Below are positions 11,846 to 23,217 of a stretch of DNA of 64,000 nt, in pieces. Source of the stretch: Brachynemurus nebulosus (lineage: Eukaryota > Arthropoda > Insecta > Neuroptera > Myrmeleontidae). The position numbers were made by a program, and so were the translations under genes. Location of the stretch: contig JAPWDM010000001.1 in assembly GCA_035578155.1 (NCBI GenBank), positions 159,809,498 to 159,873,497 on the forward strand, written 5' to 3'. Position 1 is the stretch's first letter; each line of letters begins with the position of its first letter. Below the pieces are notes generated by a model. The model was not told the origin of the DNA. It ran no database searches and saw only the letters and a program-made list of their open reading frames with translations.

Positions 11846-12375
11846 TAAAAAATAAAAAAAAACGCCGTGAGCAGCGGAGCCCCATCACGGAAGTCGAATT
11901 TTTCCTTTCATCTTCGGTATTGAGTGTCTACAAGCGAAATATAATTGAAAGTCCACAAGCGATTTGTAATTTTGGTGGTTTCAAAACTGATGATGAGTGT
12001 CCGGTTGATCGGGGCTTTAAAAAAAGGTTTTAAGTTTTTAAGGGCTGAATCTCAGTAAATTTCAATTTTGTGCCGATAGCAGTTAACAGGGAAAAAGCCA
12101 ACACAATTCGTACGAGGGCATTTCTATCCATGCTTATCCGCCAATTGCCTTTGTGTTTTATTTTTAAATATTAAAAAAGGAACTTAAATAGTAAACTGGA
12201 AGGCTTTTATGAAGATATTTTTTCTTTCCAAAAAAATCCAAAATTTCTATTTTATAAATAATAAAAATCCAAAATTCATAATTTATAAATAAACAGTGAC
12301 TTTAATAACATTTTCAAATTACTTAATATGTATGTATTTCATTTGTTAAAAAATTGTATTCACCTTTTTTTAAAT
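11846..12375 (+). repeat. Segment B between the inverted arms
   Basis: It starts AACGCCGTGAGCAGCGGAGC and is matched in inverted orientation by 13575-14087, beyond arm A'. Shared strings include CCAATTGCCTTTGTGTTTTA and GTACGAGGGCATTTC. A plus-strand open frame at 11806-12033 has no recognised motif and is broken in the inverted copy. I do not recognise a gene. Confidence 0.85.
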
Positions 12376-13360
12376 TTTTTAAAATTAGTATTCGCCTACT
12401 TGTATTTAGAATAAAAGTAAAGCATTTAAAACACATTTAACAATAGCATTCAATTCCGATGTAAAAATGGGAGAAGTGGGGGGAAAAGTAATGTGGACTC
12501 CCTAAAAGGTACTAGCTGGATACTAACTGAATACACGTACAAAATTTCAGCCCTCTAGGTTTCCTTAGAGAGTCTCTAGACGTGTTAGAAAACAAGCAAA
12601 AAAATTAAGGAAATATTGGCGTAAAAATCGTGGGGGTAAGGGTTAAAAGTTGAAACCCCCAAAAAACAGTGTCTGGCTATTAGCTTAACCTGTACACAAA
12701 ATTTCAGCCCTCTAAGTTTATTTGGGCAGATTTTAACCCGAACGAAACTGTTAAAAAACAAGAAAAATCATGTTCTTTTGGGTATAAAAATGGTGGGGGT
12801 AGGGATTAAAAGTCGAGACCCCCAAAAGGCACCCCCTTGATACTAACTCAATCCGAATACAAAATTTCAGCCCTCTAGGTTTATTTGGGTGACCTGTGCG
12901 AGTGGTACAAACTTCGAAAACGTCGAAAATGCATGAAATTGTAGCTTAAAAATGAGGGGGGTGGGGGTAAAATATTAAAACCTCCAAAAAGCACAACCTA
13001 GGTACGAACTTTATCAACACACCAAATTTCAACCCTCTACGTTAATTCTGGGGAGCTGGGGGCCTGTTAGATCCAGCGAAAATCGTTTTTCCCCCCTCTA
13101 CTCCCACCAAATCATCCTAGGAAGCTGAATTTTGGATATGTTGTAGATAATTGACCGAAACATTATTTAAAACCGGTTTGGAAAAGTTTTATTGCTTTTC
13201 CGCCCCCCACCACCCCCTTAAAGGTCGGGTCAGAAAAAAAATTGCCCAAAATTTGACCCCACTTTGATAGTATGAGGTGCCTCAAAAATGGGCCCCATTT
13301 ACCAAATTTCATCTCTTAACTTCCATAGGGGGGCCCTACACAAATTAAAAAGTGGCGGGA

Positions 13361-13444
<84 letters not shown>

Positions 13445-13571
13445 CATTTTTTTTTCTACATATTCGTGTTCTACGGGTCCGAAAACGGATAGCGCCCCTA
13501 CTCTCGCCTCTCGCAGCTCTTATCGTATAGACTGTATAAGTCTAATTTTTCGGAGAAAATTCGACTAAAAA
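12376..13571 (-). repeat. Arm A' (inverted copy of A)
   Basis: Reverse-complement copy of 10650-11845, with scattered substitutions and small indels. The outer end is TCTAATTTTTCGGAGAAAAT then TCGACTAAAAATG, mirroring the start of A. It contains the (AT)n run 13367-13440. Confidence 0.88.
13367..13440. repeat. (AT)37 microsatellite
   Basis: A pure AT run just before CAGACATTTTTTTTTCTACA, the mirror of the tract in arm A. It generates an artefactual Ile-Tyr open frame. Confidence 0.97.
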
Positions 13572-13574
13572 TGA

Positions 13575-14087
13575 ACGTACTTTTATAACAATTGCAATAC
13601 ATATGTACATATTAAGTAATTTAAAAATGTTATTAAAGTTAATGTTTATTTATAAAGTCTTAATTTTGGATTTTTATGTATAAAATAGAAATTTTGGAAT
13701 TTTTTGGAAATAAAAAATATCTTCATAAAGACCTTCCAGTTTACTATTTAAGTTCCTTTTTTAATATTTAAAAATAAAACACAAAGGCAATTGGCGGATA
13801 AGCATGAGTAGGAATGCCCTCGTACGAATTGTGTTGGCTTTTTCCTTGCTAACTGCTACCGGCACAAAATTGAAATTTACAGAGATTCAGCCCTTAAAAA
13901 CTTAAAACCTTTTTTTAAAGCCCCGATCAACCCGACACTCATCATCAGTTTTGAAACCACCAAAATGACAAATCGCTTGTAGACTTTCAATTACATTTCG
14001 CTTGTAGACATTCAATACCGGAGATGAAGGGAAAAATTCGACTTCCGTGATGGGGCCCCCGCTGCTAACGGCGTTTTTTTAACATTT
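13575..14087 (-). repeat. Segment B' (inverted copy of B)
   Basis: Reverse-complement copy of 11846-12375, ending CGGGGGCCC-type sequence in place of GGGGCTCCGCTGC, then TAACGGCGTTTTTTTA. It lies outside arm A', so the second half reads as the reverse complement of B-A rather than of A-B. Confidence 0.85.
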
Positions 14088-15225
14088 TTCAATTATCATC
14101 TTCTCACTAAGCTATCGTAATCAGTTCTCTAATAATGTCAAAAGGGTGCCACGAAGACTTTAGGTATTAAATCAATTTAAAGCGCTACATAAGTGCAATT
14201 TAATTAGTTTGTCCTGTTATTTCTAAAATTAATCATCCAATTTTTTTTTATTAACAGTAAAACTTAGGTACTTCGAGTAAAACGAGATACAGTTTCAGTT
14301 CTCAATACTGTCGCGATTAAATTTCTCGTCCCTCTCATAGTATGTCTACTACTTATACTACTACTACTACGTCTACTACTATTATATAACAGAAATGGCG
14401 ATATTAAGAGAACCAAGAATTAAAAATTGAAAGGAAACGTTCCCAATACTACCATTTTAAAAAATTACTATGCGTTTTGTTTATGAAGGTAGAAGTGACG
14501 GTACTAAAAGACCCTAGTATTATATTTTTCTTCGACGTTCCCATAATCAACGGTTTGAGAACTCGTACTGTATTTAGAAGATTATATAATGATTAAAAAT
14601 GAAAAACAAAAAAATTGTATACATAAATTGACAAAGACATGACATTTGCACAAAAAACATAATTTTCTCCTTCTTAAATTTATCTTTTCGCTTTCTTTAA
14701 TTATATTTGAAATAAATTTTAATACAAATAAAAAAAAAGTCTTCCTTGAGTCACCAACTGTTTTCTTTTTTATTTAAATTCAAAAAGGAAAAGGAAATTT
14801 TAATTTGTGCTGTCATAATATAATTAGACTTCTTTTTCGAAATTTCTTTACAGATTTAATTTATTTGTTAAAATTGTTTTATCACTATGATATAAATTTT
14901 TTTTAAAATTTTTTAAAAATAATATAGATGTAAAGGCTGGAGTTCCGAAAACCGCATACCTCCGTTTGAGCTGAAATTCGATATACATACTCTTTTTAGC
15001 TTAAGAAGTTACCCCCTAAGCGGATTCTTAGTGACGTGAACCGGAAGTTGTACTTTTAAAGGTCTAAAATAGCAAGAAGTAGTATAGTCGGTGTAAATAA
15101 ATATAATACTATTGGATACCCCCAATTGAACAAAAATTTTTTAAATATATTTCTCATAAATTAAAAGGTATTCTCTGGATGAACTTTTGGCAACTCGAAC
15201 CGGAAATGTATTTTTTAACGCAAAA
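14088..15225. other. AT-rich non-coding stretch
   Basis: It contains a short CTACTA/TACTAC trinucleotide run at 14344-14386 and otherwise AT-rich sequence. 14930-15220 has a slightly richer composition with GAACCGGAAGT-like words repeated near 15035 and 15198, which leads into the foldback at 15226. I see no gene. Confidence 0.5.
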
Positions 15226-15830
15226 CTAGGTGGTGAGGTTAGGTAAGGTAAGGTTAGTTTAGTTGATTTTGAAAATATACTTCGACTTTGATATAAAAAC
15301 GAGGTGGTGAGGTTAGTTAAGGTTTGGTTAGTTTAATTAGTTTTGACAATATACTTGGACTTTGATATAAAAACTCGGTGGTGAGATTAATTAAGCTTAG
15401 GTTCGGTTAGTTTTGGTTAGTTTATTACTGAAACGTCGGGCAAAGGGTAATTACTTACAAATGAGGCTCCTGCCTTGTAATTACCTAAATATTATACCTA
15501 AATATTATTTAATTACTCTTTGCCCGGAAATGAAATTTCAATGGTAAACTAACCGAAACTAACCTAACCTAACCTTAACTAACCTCACCATCTGGTTTTT
15601 ATATCAAAGTCGAAGTATATTGTCAACACTAACTAAACTAACCTAACCTTCGGGCAAAGGGTAACCTTAGCTAACCTCACCACCTAATTTTTATATCAAA
15701 ATCGAAGTATATTGTCAAAACTAACTAAACCAACCTAACCTTAACTAACCTTACCACGTAATTTTTATATTAAAGTCGAAGTATATTGTCAAAACTAACT
15801 AAACTAACCTCACCATCTAGTTTTTAGGTC
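15226..15830. mobile_element. GGTTA/TAACC-rich foldback element
   Basis: Left-arm units of GGTGGTGAGGTTAGTTAAGG plus ATATACTT-GACTTTGATATAA are mirrored on the right by units of CCACCTAATTTTTATATCAA plus GAAGTATATTGTCAAAACTA and CTAACCTAACC. Each arm has three or four diverged ~80-bp units. The centre has its own inverted pair, CGGGCAAAGGGTAATTA (15438) and TAATTACTCTTTGCCCG (to 15522). Confidence 0.8.
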
Positions 15831-15944
15831 ATCTACTATTTGATCGTTTTCTTCATTGTGGTGGAACTTCTCGATGTTTCTAGAATCTTCCACCATTACA
15901 TAAAAGTGGAAAGAAAAAAGAGTTACGAAGAAAAATTAAATGTG

Positions 15945-16010
15945 GATCGTCGTCGCTGATGGGGATTGAACCCGGGCCCTTAGAACAGAGAACTGTTCCT
16001 GACTGATAAA
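15945..16010 (-). repeat. tRNA-like B-box fragment, possible SINE remnant
   Basis: On the minus strand GCCCGGGTTCAATCCCCAT matches a T-arm/B-box (GGTTCAATCCC). No anticodon arm, D arm or A box can be folded around it, so it is not a tRNA. A tRNA-derived SINE head is possible. Confidence 0.3.
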
Positions 16011-16309
16011 TATAAAATGTGTGCATATTCGACAAGAAATATAAACGAGTATATAAAGCCCTTTTGTAAATTTGAATGTGTTGAGAGCGGGCCACGGAAA
16101 ATGATTATTAAACTTTTTAATCTTTTTAAAACAAACAAGACAGTTAATAATTTAATCCAGGCTGAAGGGTGTACATTTGTAACGGCTGTCAAGAAAGTGT
16201 TATTAAAATTAGCACCCTATTCACTAAATGAAATACTTCCCATTGGCTAATTTTGATTTTAATCATATTGACATTAATTAGTTAATTTTATTTATAACGA
16301 CACTGTTTC

Positions 16310-16396
16310 CGACATGTGTAGAGTGGGAGCTGCTGTTTTGTCTCGTTATGTTGACTAACATAAGAATTGACTGATGTCTCCCACCTTACACATGCC
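16310..16396. repeat. Short hairpin element
   Basis: GACATGTGTAGAGTGGGAG at 16312 pairs imperfectly with CTCCCACCTTACACATGC ending near 16396, leaving a ~45-base loop. Probably a small MITE relic. Confidence 0.55.
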
Positions 16397-16445
16397 AATT
16401 GCTATGTATTTAGCATTTTAGGAATATCGACATTGTTATATTATT

Positions 16446-16645
16446 GCAGTAGTATTTTAACTAAAAGAAAGTTTTTTAAGGGAAATTCTGACGTAAGGGG
16501 ATTACAAATATTTTAAATGTTAACCAAGGCAACACTGACAAATAAATGAAAGAGAGATAATTATATATCTTTTATATTCAATAAAAAGAGATAAATTGTA
16601 ACTAAGAGGAATTTATGCTCTTTCTTTTAGTTAAAATTCTACTGT
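16446..16645. mobile_element. ~200-bp MITE with 25-bp inverted ends
   Basis: CAGTAGTATTTTAACTAAAA then GAAAG is mirrored by CTTTC then TTTTAGTTAAAATTCTACTG with one or two mismatches. The interior is AT-rich and non-coding. No clear target duplication is seen. Confidence 0.7.
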
Positions 16646-16895
16646 ACACATAACTGTATATTTTTTTATTCTTTCCTGACCGAAATGTTCCATTATTGAA
16701 ATAATATTTGGGAGGTATCCTTTTGGGTGCCGGCTATCCTATTTATGGTTTTCTATGGTTTCCCATAAATTACAGGCAAATGCTAGGATAGTTCCAAATA
16801 AAGTCGGCCATAGCCGCATTACCTTCCAAATCCTAGTTTTTGGTTTTTGTTTTTCTGACGTGTTCTGTACATAATTGTACTAAAGAAAGAACATA

Positions 16896-16910
16896 AATTA
16901 TTATTATTAT
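16896..16910. repeat. Short (TTA)n at the 3' end of the R4/Dong-like element
   Basis: About four TTA units directly abut the 3' end of the retrotransposon (its minus-strand 3' terminus reads ATTTACGTATAATAATAATA). They match the longer TAA tract at its 5' end. Confidence 0.85.
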
Positions 16911-19900
16911 ACGTAAATATCGCGACTGCACTTCAAAAACCCCCAGGCGGAGGAAAAAGTGTCCGTGCAGCGTACCAGGTCAGGTACTTCTAGGTCAGGT
17001 ACGTAATGTCCGTCATACAGCATCCCCTTCCTGGTCTTCCCTACCTAATAAATCCCCGAACCTCGCTGCGAAACCATAACAGTGGGAGATTCGAGGGCAG
17101 GTCCAATGGATGTTCGAGGACCCGCTCTAAACGGGGCATGGGGTTCAAAGGTGTTCATGAACTCCCGGAAAAAGTCGTCTCGTGCGACCGAAGCGTGCGG
17201 AGCGTCCCGATGATAACTGCTTTTTGCATTGACGCCGCTAACATGTTGGCGTGAGATCTACAAGCCGGAATGATGTTAAGATTGCGCACAAAGGAGTTAT
17301 GCATACCCCCCAGACATCCGATTATAAGTACGACCAAGCGGACCGTATAGCCCGGGTACAGTTGTCGCAGCTCGTGTATTAGATCTTGATATTTAATCCT
17401 TTTTTGCTCCTCCTTTTCGACTATGTTAGTTTCCGCCGGAGCAGAGAACTCGATAACATACATAGTCTGAGATGTTAAATCTTGGAGCACAACATCAGGC
17501 TTATTAGCGGTCAATTGCCTGGTAGTTGCAACCGGCATATTCCAAAAGATCTTGCACTTTGGGTTGGCAACAAAGGATTCTACTTCCGCAGGATCGTAGG
17601 GCAAGACTGGTGTTTTGTCAACTTCGTAATGATGACGAAGATAAAAGTAGAGCACACGCAACGCTGCATTATGGCGATGGATATAGGTGGATTTAGCATA
17701 ATAAGAACAACCTGAAGTCAGGTGCATTAAGGTTTCCGGGTATGCTTTGCATGCCCGACACGAGGTATTCGAAACCCCTTTATTACCCATCACATATTTT
17801 TGGTGTGTTAAGGTGTTCCACACTCCATCTTGAGCTGCCATGATAAAGCCCTCCGTTTCCGATTTAAGTCCATTAGCTCTCAAGAAAGCCCAAGTGAGTT
17901 CGCTCGAAAGGCCAAGGTTGTCAAGATGACGGTAGAACATACCCTGGTGAACTTTGTCGCGATGCTGATTGAGCAAATGTTGTTGCTCGGCTCTCTTGAT
18001 TGCCGACTTTTGGCGCGACTGTGATAGTGAAAGAATGTTATCATCACCGTCGCGATTACGCGGATCGAAGGCTAAGCCCAAGATATCGGCGGCACGTTGC
18101 GCTGCTGTGAATAAAAATGCGCCTACGCCAGCAAGCTCGTGATCCCTGACGAGTTGCAATAGCGGGTCTGAACTGTTAAGTACACGACAAGCTGTACCCA
18201 AGACTATACGATCATGTAAACGTTCGACTGACAGGAGCCCCCTCCCCCCCTGGTCTCGTGGGAGGTAAAGTCGTTGTGTCGATGCGCGTGGGTGCAAACT
18301 ACGGTTGATGTTCATTATTTTCCGCGTGTCTCGGTCTAGTTCCTCCAATTCATTCACATTCCACTTAATTGAGCCAAAAGTATATAAAAGGATAGGTATG
18401 GCTAACATATTTGTAGCGCTGGTCTTGTTCTTCGCCGACAATTCGGAACTCCAAATCTGTCGGAGAAGGCGCTTATATCTACTACTTAAGGCGGCCTTCA
18501 TGTTCTTCACGTCCTGGATGTGACTTTCGCCAACACCAAGGTACGTATAGGTCGCTCCTTCATCAAGATGTTCTATGATGCTTCCATCCACTAATTGGGC
18601 GTGTGAATCAAAATTCGGAACTACACCATGCTTACAGTGCACCACCGCGCATTTGTCCAGTCCGAACTCCATACCGATCGCGTGCGTGTATTTGTGTGTT
18701 AATTTTAGAGCGCAGTTGAGATCACTCTCCGACGAGGCATACAGTTTTAAGTCATCCATATAAAATAAATGTGTGACTTTATGCTCGCGATTTCCTGCCG
18801 GGCCACACAAGTACCCGGGTTCCTTTCTCAGGCTGATTGACAGGGGCAACAACGAGATGCAAAACAAAAGTGGGCTGAGGCTGTCTCCTTGGTATACGCC
18901 TCGTTTGTATGTCACCAACTCCGTTGACACAACGTGTTCACCGGATGTTATTGTGAACCTTGTTTTCCAGAGCGGCAACAGGTGTTCAATACATTTAATA
19001 ATGTCAGGGTGGACTCGCAGACAATGGAGCAAATAGATAATGAGCTCATGCGACGTTGTGTCAAATGCTTTCCGATAGTCCACCCAGGCCATGCTCAGGT
19101 TGCGTTTGTGCTGTCTAGCGTCCTGACAGATACATCTGTCGACCAGCAAGTTGTCTTTGCAACCCGACATTCCTCTTTTTGAACCTCGTTGTTCATAGAT
19201 TGAACTCCACACTGGTTCAATCGCCTTCAAGATGCGTTCATATAGGATGGAAGTGAACGCTTTATACACAGTGTTCAGGCACGTTATCGGTCTGTAGTTC
19301 TGTGGTTGTGATAGGTCTCCTTTTTTCGGTATTAGGACCGTTCTTCCCTCAGCGAGCCACGATGGTATTGGCTCACAGTTAAATAACCAATTTGAAAATA
19401 TACGGGCAAGATGGCGGTGGGTACTAGTGAGCTTCTTCCACCAAAAATTCGTTATTCCATCAATGCCCGGAGCCGAATAGTTCTTCTTGCCTTTGAAAGC
19501 AAGTTCGACTTCCTCTTTATCAACAGATGTTATAATGGTATGAGATGGCACTTTGCCAAGCTGTTGTTTGCAGTACCATCTAAACTGGCTGATGGGAATA
19601 CAGTCCAAGTCAGTCTCTTTAGTCGTCTCATATATCCCCCGCCAATAATTCTCTATTGCGTCGACCGTCGGTGGTTGCTCCACGACAGGGCTTTTAGATG
19701 CGAACAGGCGTGAAGGGTTCGAGTTAAAGATCTTATTTTCCCGAATACACCGTTCACGCCGGGCTACTTTCTTCTTGGCCAGGGCCAATGCGCGTATCTT
19801 ATCCAAATGTGTCTGTTTGATGGTCAACAGATTGCCCAAATTTATTGTGTGATAGCGGTACCTTAGTTCTCTGGCAAAAGCCCGTACCTTTCGCGTAAAA

Positions 19901-20825
19901 CGCCTGTTGGTCTGAATATATTCTATCACACATTGGATACGCGATACCATCTGTCGTAGTGCCCTCACTTTGGTGTCAATTTGTTTAATACGAATCCGTG
20001 CCTTCTCCTCTGCAGTCTTTTGCTGCTTAGTACATGGGTTCAGGACACGCATCGCTGCATATACTGCGTTGTCGACGTCGGTGAGATCACTGGATGGGGA
20101 TAGATGATCGTCCAAAATTTCGTTTAGTAGGGTCAGTTGTTCGCCCTTTACATACGTCCGTCGGTGTTTGGGACGTGGTCGTTTGTCAAAGTCTAAATCA
20201 GTCTCGAGAAGATCGCGAAATTGTTTTCTTAAATTGTCTGAGACAGAAAGGGATTTATTTAGATCGGCATCATTCTGTGTGGGAGTTGAACTCGTTCTGG
20301 TGTAAGACTCTAGCACAGTATCTGTGTTGGCTTGATTTAACAAGTCCGTCTGTGCCTCAGTAACCATGCTGTCACCATGAGTTACCGGTTGATCCTGCTC
20401 TGTGATGTTAATATTGGCCAAGCTCTCACCATTGACCGCAGAATCCTGTTCAACTTCCACCACTGCAGTTTCAGCAACCCTAGCTTCTTCGCGAGCTTCT
20501 CGATTATCGTCATGTCCGGTAGGTATGTTTAATTTAATGATTCGGGCTACATGGTCACGCAGATTTTGTGGCGTTAAATTAGAGTGTTCCGGATGCATCT
20601 GGCACCATATGGCGTGCATCCTTGCCATGTACCCTCTCTTATTCGGCTCACTTTGTACGCGGCACGTGAGCAAATCTCTCCTCAAGCTGTCCGTCCACTC
20701 CAGGCGCACGAGACGAGAAGATGAATTTTGACTGGTTCCGCCTTTATTAGCGGGCCCATCCGAGAGACCCGCAGCACGACCAGCCTTCCTAGTTCTTTTT
20801 CCGTCTGGAACTAGTAGATAACCTG

Positions 20826-20826
<1 letters not shown>
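16911..20826 (-). mobile_element. Full-length R2-type non-LTR retrotransposon, probable R4/Dong clade
   Basis: A 3.9-kb element with one long reading frame sits between a (TTA)18 tract and a short (TTA)4 tract. On its coding strand it is flanked by TAA repeats on both sides. Dong elements are known to insert in TAA repeats and encode an RT with a restriction-like endonuclease, as this one does. Composition (GC-richer, balanced codons) contrasts with the AT-rich surroundings. No poly(A) or LTR is present. The 3' UTR is about 244 bases (16911-17154). Confidence 0.85.
17155..20826 (-). CDS. R4/Dong-like ORF: Myb-like, reverse transcriptase, RLE endonuclease
   Basis: One frame runs from the element's first base after the TAA tract to TGA at 17155-17157 with no stop or frameshift. 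Residues below count from a GTG at 20709; 39 more in-frame codons precede it. A WTDSLRRDLL...WC...HVARIIK region (about 4-58) looks like a Myb-type DNA-binding fold. The reverse transcriptase spans about 400-720, with WVDYRKAFD (542-550), KRGVYQGDSLSP (602-613) and catalytic YMDD (650-653). A C-x2-C-x8-H-x4-C finger is at 984-1001. The restriction-like endonuclease follows with RHN (1012-1014), KPD (1070-1072) and VIEF with Glu 1087. It would nick target DNA and prime reverse transcription there. There is no ATG before residue 28, which would cut the Myb-like region, so the true start is unknown; R2-type elements also lack a clear start. It appears intact and possibly recent. Confidence 0.92.

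Positions 20827-20880
<54 letters not shown>
20827..20880. repeat. (TTA)18 microsatellite, insertion target
   Basis: A perfect 54-base TTA run immediately upstream (minus-strand sense) of the retrotransposon's 5' end. Its last unit supplies the in-frame TAA stop preceding the long frame. Confidence 0.97.
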
Positions 20881-21030
20881 GCATCGGTGGTCCGGCTTTT
20901 TCACCACTGCTCCACCTGGTCATCGACTGAACTGGTGCTTGATGTTGAAGTCTTTCTACGTGTGCAGGTGGAGTTTGTGTTAGGTACAGTAGCACTCCGT
21001 TATGCCGTACGCAATGTGAGAACAGTAGGG
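20881..21030 (-). repeat. GC-richer segment ending in (TAA)n, possible LINE 3' tail
   Basis: On the minus strand this 150-base, balanced-composition segment runs into the (TAA)18 tract, as in non-LTR elements with TAA-repeat tails. A frame reading AHVERLQHQAPVQSMTRW and SSGEKAGPPM crosses it, but nothing diagnostic is seen. It may be the 3' end of another element whose tail became the landing site. Confidence 0.35.
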
Positions 21031-21190
21031 TCCCAACAACACAAATTATATTATTTCTATAGTTACCAACCAAACCAAGTAATTATGTTTTCATATGAGT
21101 GAGTGAGTAAACTTCTATTTTTTAATATGATAGACAAAGATAAATGCAGACGTAGATAAAAAAGTTCTTTTTAGCTTGCGCCCATAATAC
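21031..21190 (+). repeat. Partial copy of the 63499-63695 MITE
   Basis: AACACAAATTATATTATTTC, ATAGTTACCAACCAAA, GAGTGAGTGAGTAAACTTCT and the end GCTTGCGCCCATAATA match 63545-63697 with scattered differences. The left inverted end is missing here. Confidence 0.85.
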
Positions 21191-21235
21191 TTAAATATTT
21201 TAATTTAGATTATTAATATGTAGAGTTTGGGAAGA

Positions 21236-22082
21236 TTTGGGTAATAAGAGACAGGGGTAATAAAAGAAAAAGTACCTAGAAAAAACTCCAAAAATTAAAA
21301 ATCAGACATTTTAAAAAATAAGTAATGATAACTTCAGTATGTTCACTATTATCAATAACTTTTTGATAAGTTTATAATAGTTTTTGAATCTTCTTTAGTA
21401 ATTTGAAAAAACTTTGCATTTGAGCTAGGTTAAAAGTTCGTGACTTCTCACTGATTTCATTTTCTTTCTGTTACTGTATTAAGTTTTTGAATATTTTTGA
21501 TAAGTAATTTGTTGACGAAAAGTATGACAAATAATACAATTATTGCCCTATTTTTACCCCATATTGAACTTTTTGCGGTATAATAACTTCCACTTTGTTT
21601 TTGAATAATTAAAAAAAAATTTGTTCTCGTCTCAATATCCGTCATGTATCACGCTTCTCTCTGGCCCATATAGATTGTATAAAATAACAAGAAAGTAACT
21701 TTTTATCAACTGGTATTAAATTACAACGAATTTCAGAAATCAAGTTTTTTTTAACCTAATTGTAAGATATTTTGAAAACGGCTGTAAGTATTTGTAAGTA
21801 AGAAGATTTTGTTAATTCAGAATTTTCTCTAGATATCTGCTATTAATTCAACTGATTTTACATAAGTTTATATGGGTAGCTAAAGACGTTGTCTCTTATC
21901 ACCTCAACAGGGGCTACAAGAGACAAGGATTTTTCGAAGTAATAAAATCTTTTTTTTTTTACTTTTAATTTTATTTTAATAATTAAAAAAATTCCGATAG
22001 GTTCATTTCTTTCATAATGATTAAATTTGTAATTTAGAGTTAAATAATTTTTTTTACCTCTTATTACCCTGTCTCTCCTATA
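21236..22082. mobile_element. Candidate ~850-bp element with GGTAATAAGAGACAGG ends
   Basis: GGGTAATAAGAGACAGGGG (21238) is mirrored by CTCTTATTACCCTGTCTCTC (to about 22078). Further GTCTCTTATCACC and AAGAGACAAGG motifs occur near 21890-21930, like subterminal transposase sites. The interior is AT-rich without a gene. Confidence 0.5.
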
Positions 22083-22184
22083 TCATACAAAATAAATTAT
22101 TTTCTAAAATATTTTTGTGATTTACATTTAACCGTACAAATCTAAACTGAAACTTTTGCATGTTTTTAATGTATATACATACAT

Positions 22185-22867
22185 ACACGGAGAAAAAATT
22201 CATAGAAAAATTACTGTGCTCAGCACTACAATCGACGTGTAAAAGGCGAACATATTCAATTTTGTACCGTAAAAATATAAAAATTATAACTAATCATAGA
22301 AAACTTAAAGGATAGAATGTTCTTTCCGTAATATTAGCTCCGTAAAATTTTTAAGACAGCACAGTAAAAAGTTCCATTCCCGACAAAAAAATATTTTTTA
22401 ATTGTTTTTCTTACAAAAATTACCATGCTGTCTTATAATATTTCAAATGCTATCTGCTAATAGTAGAAAGAAAGAAAGAGAAGGTATCAACGCTGTCACA
22501 TAGCGAGGCAGGCTACAGAAGGTATAAACATAATCATACATGAAAGTAGCCAGGCTGGTGTGGCAAGTAACATAGGCTGGTCACTGGTGTCGTGTGCAAA
22601 CAGTATTCATTAGAATGTCTTACAGGACGGTCACCGTTTAATTCATCATTTTGTTACTTCACTATATTCAGTATTAGAACATATTGTTGCCAATCATTTT
22701 GTATGCATCATAAAGAATTAAATGTCGGAAAAGATCGATTGTTCCTCAGCGCGTACAGCCCAAGCAACATAAGGTTGCAGGTCAGATCGCGCACGCATTA
22801 TAAGACAGCATGGTAATTATTCTGAAATTTTATCTACAAAAATTATATGATTTTTCTCTCCGTGTAG
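22185..22867. mobile_element. Element with TACACGGAGAAAAA inverted ends
   Basis: TACACGGAGAAAAAATT (22185) is mirrored by TTTTTCTCTCCGTGTA (to 22867). The same end motif stands alone at 38478-38492. No transposase frame is present. Confidence 0.65.
22411..22823. mobile_element. Nested inverted-repeat element inside 22185-22867
   Basis: AAATTACCATGCTGTCTTAT at 22417 is mirrored by ATAAGACAGCATGGTAATTA at 22799. The interior (22441-22797) is less AT-rich, with a short open frame lacking recognisable motifs. Confidence 0.6.
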
Positions 22868-23217
22868 AATGTACCTACGTAAAAATTTTTTTTCTACCCA
22901 TACTCATCCGGTTTACTCACTTACGATCAGCTGTACAATTAGAAATCATATCCATGTTAAAATTACACAAAAAAAAAATAAATAAATAAATAAATAAATT
23001 AAAATGCTATTTTAACCCTGTGGAACAAAATGTGACATAAATTATACTCTGGATAAATTAATTAAATTGGATAATATAGTACAATTTTTTGTCCTTGCCT
23101 AATTAGTTTGAATTTGTTTATTATTTTATATCAGTAATTCATTACTTAGCAATGTTATCAAACTTTTATTATTCAATTATTTTTTTAATTTTATTTTCCT
23201 AGTTCAATGATGCTCGA
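22868..23217. other. AT-rich stretch with (AAAT)n
   Basis: Contains a short AAAT repeat near 22976-22999 and otherwise nothing I can support. Confidence 0.5.

Noticed and set aside
15226..15830. TTAGG/CCTAA insect telomere repeats
   Set aside because: Only two or three consecutive GGTTA units occur, embedded in longer inverted units; also true of 62335-62455.
15945..16010. A tRNA gene
   Set aside because: A good T-arm is present but no D arm, anticodon arm or acceptor stem can be folded around it.
17006..20731. Several plus-strand frames opposite the retrotransposon ORF
   Set aside because: They are antisense shadows of a GC-richer coding sequence and carry no motifs.
20789..21073. 94-codon minus frame with a poly-Ile run
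   Set aside because: It is read through the TAA microsatellite and has no recognisable domain.
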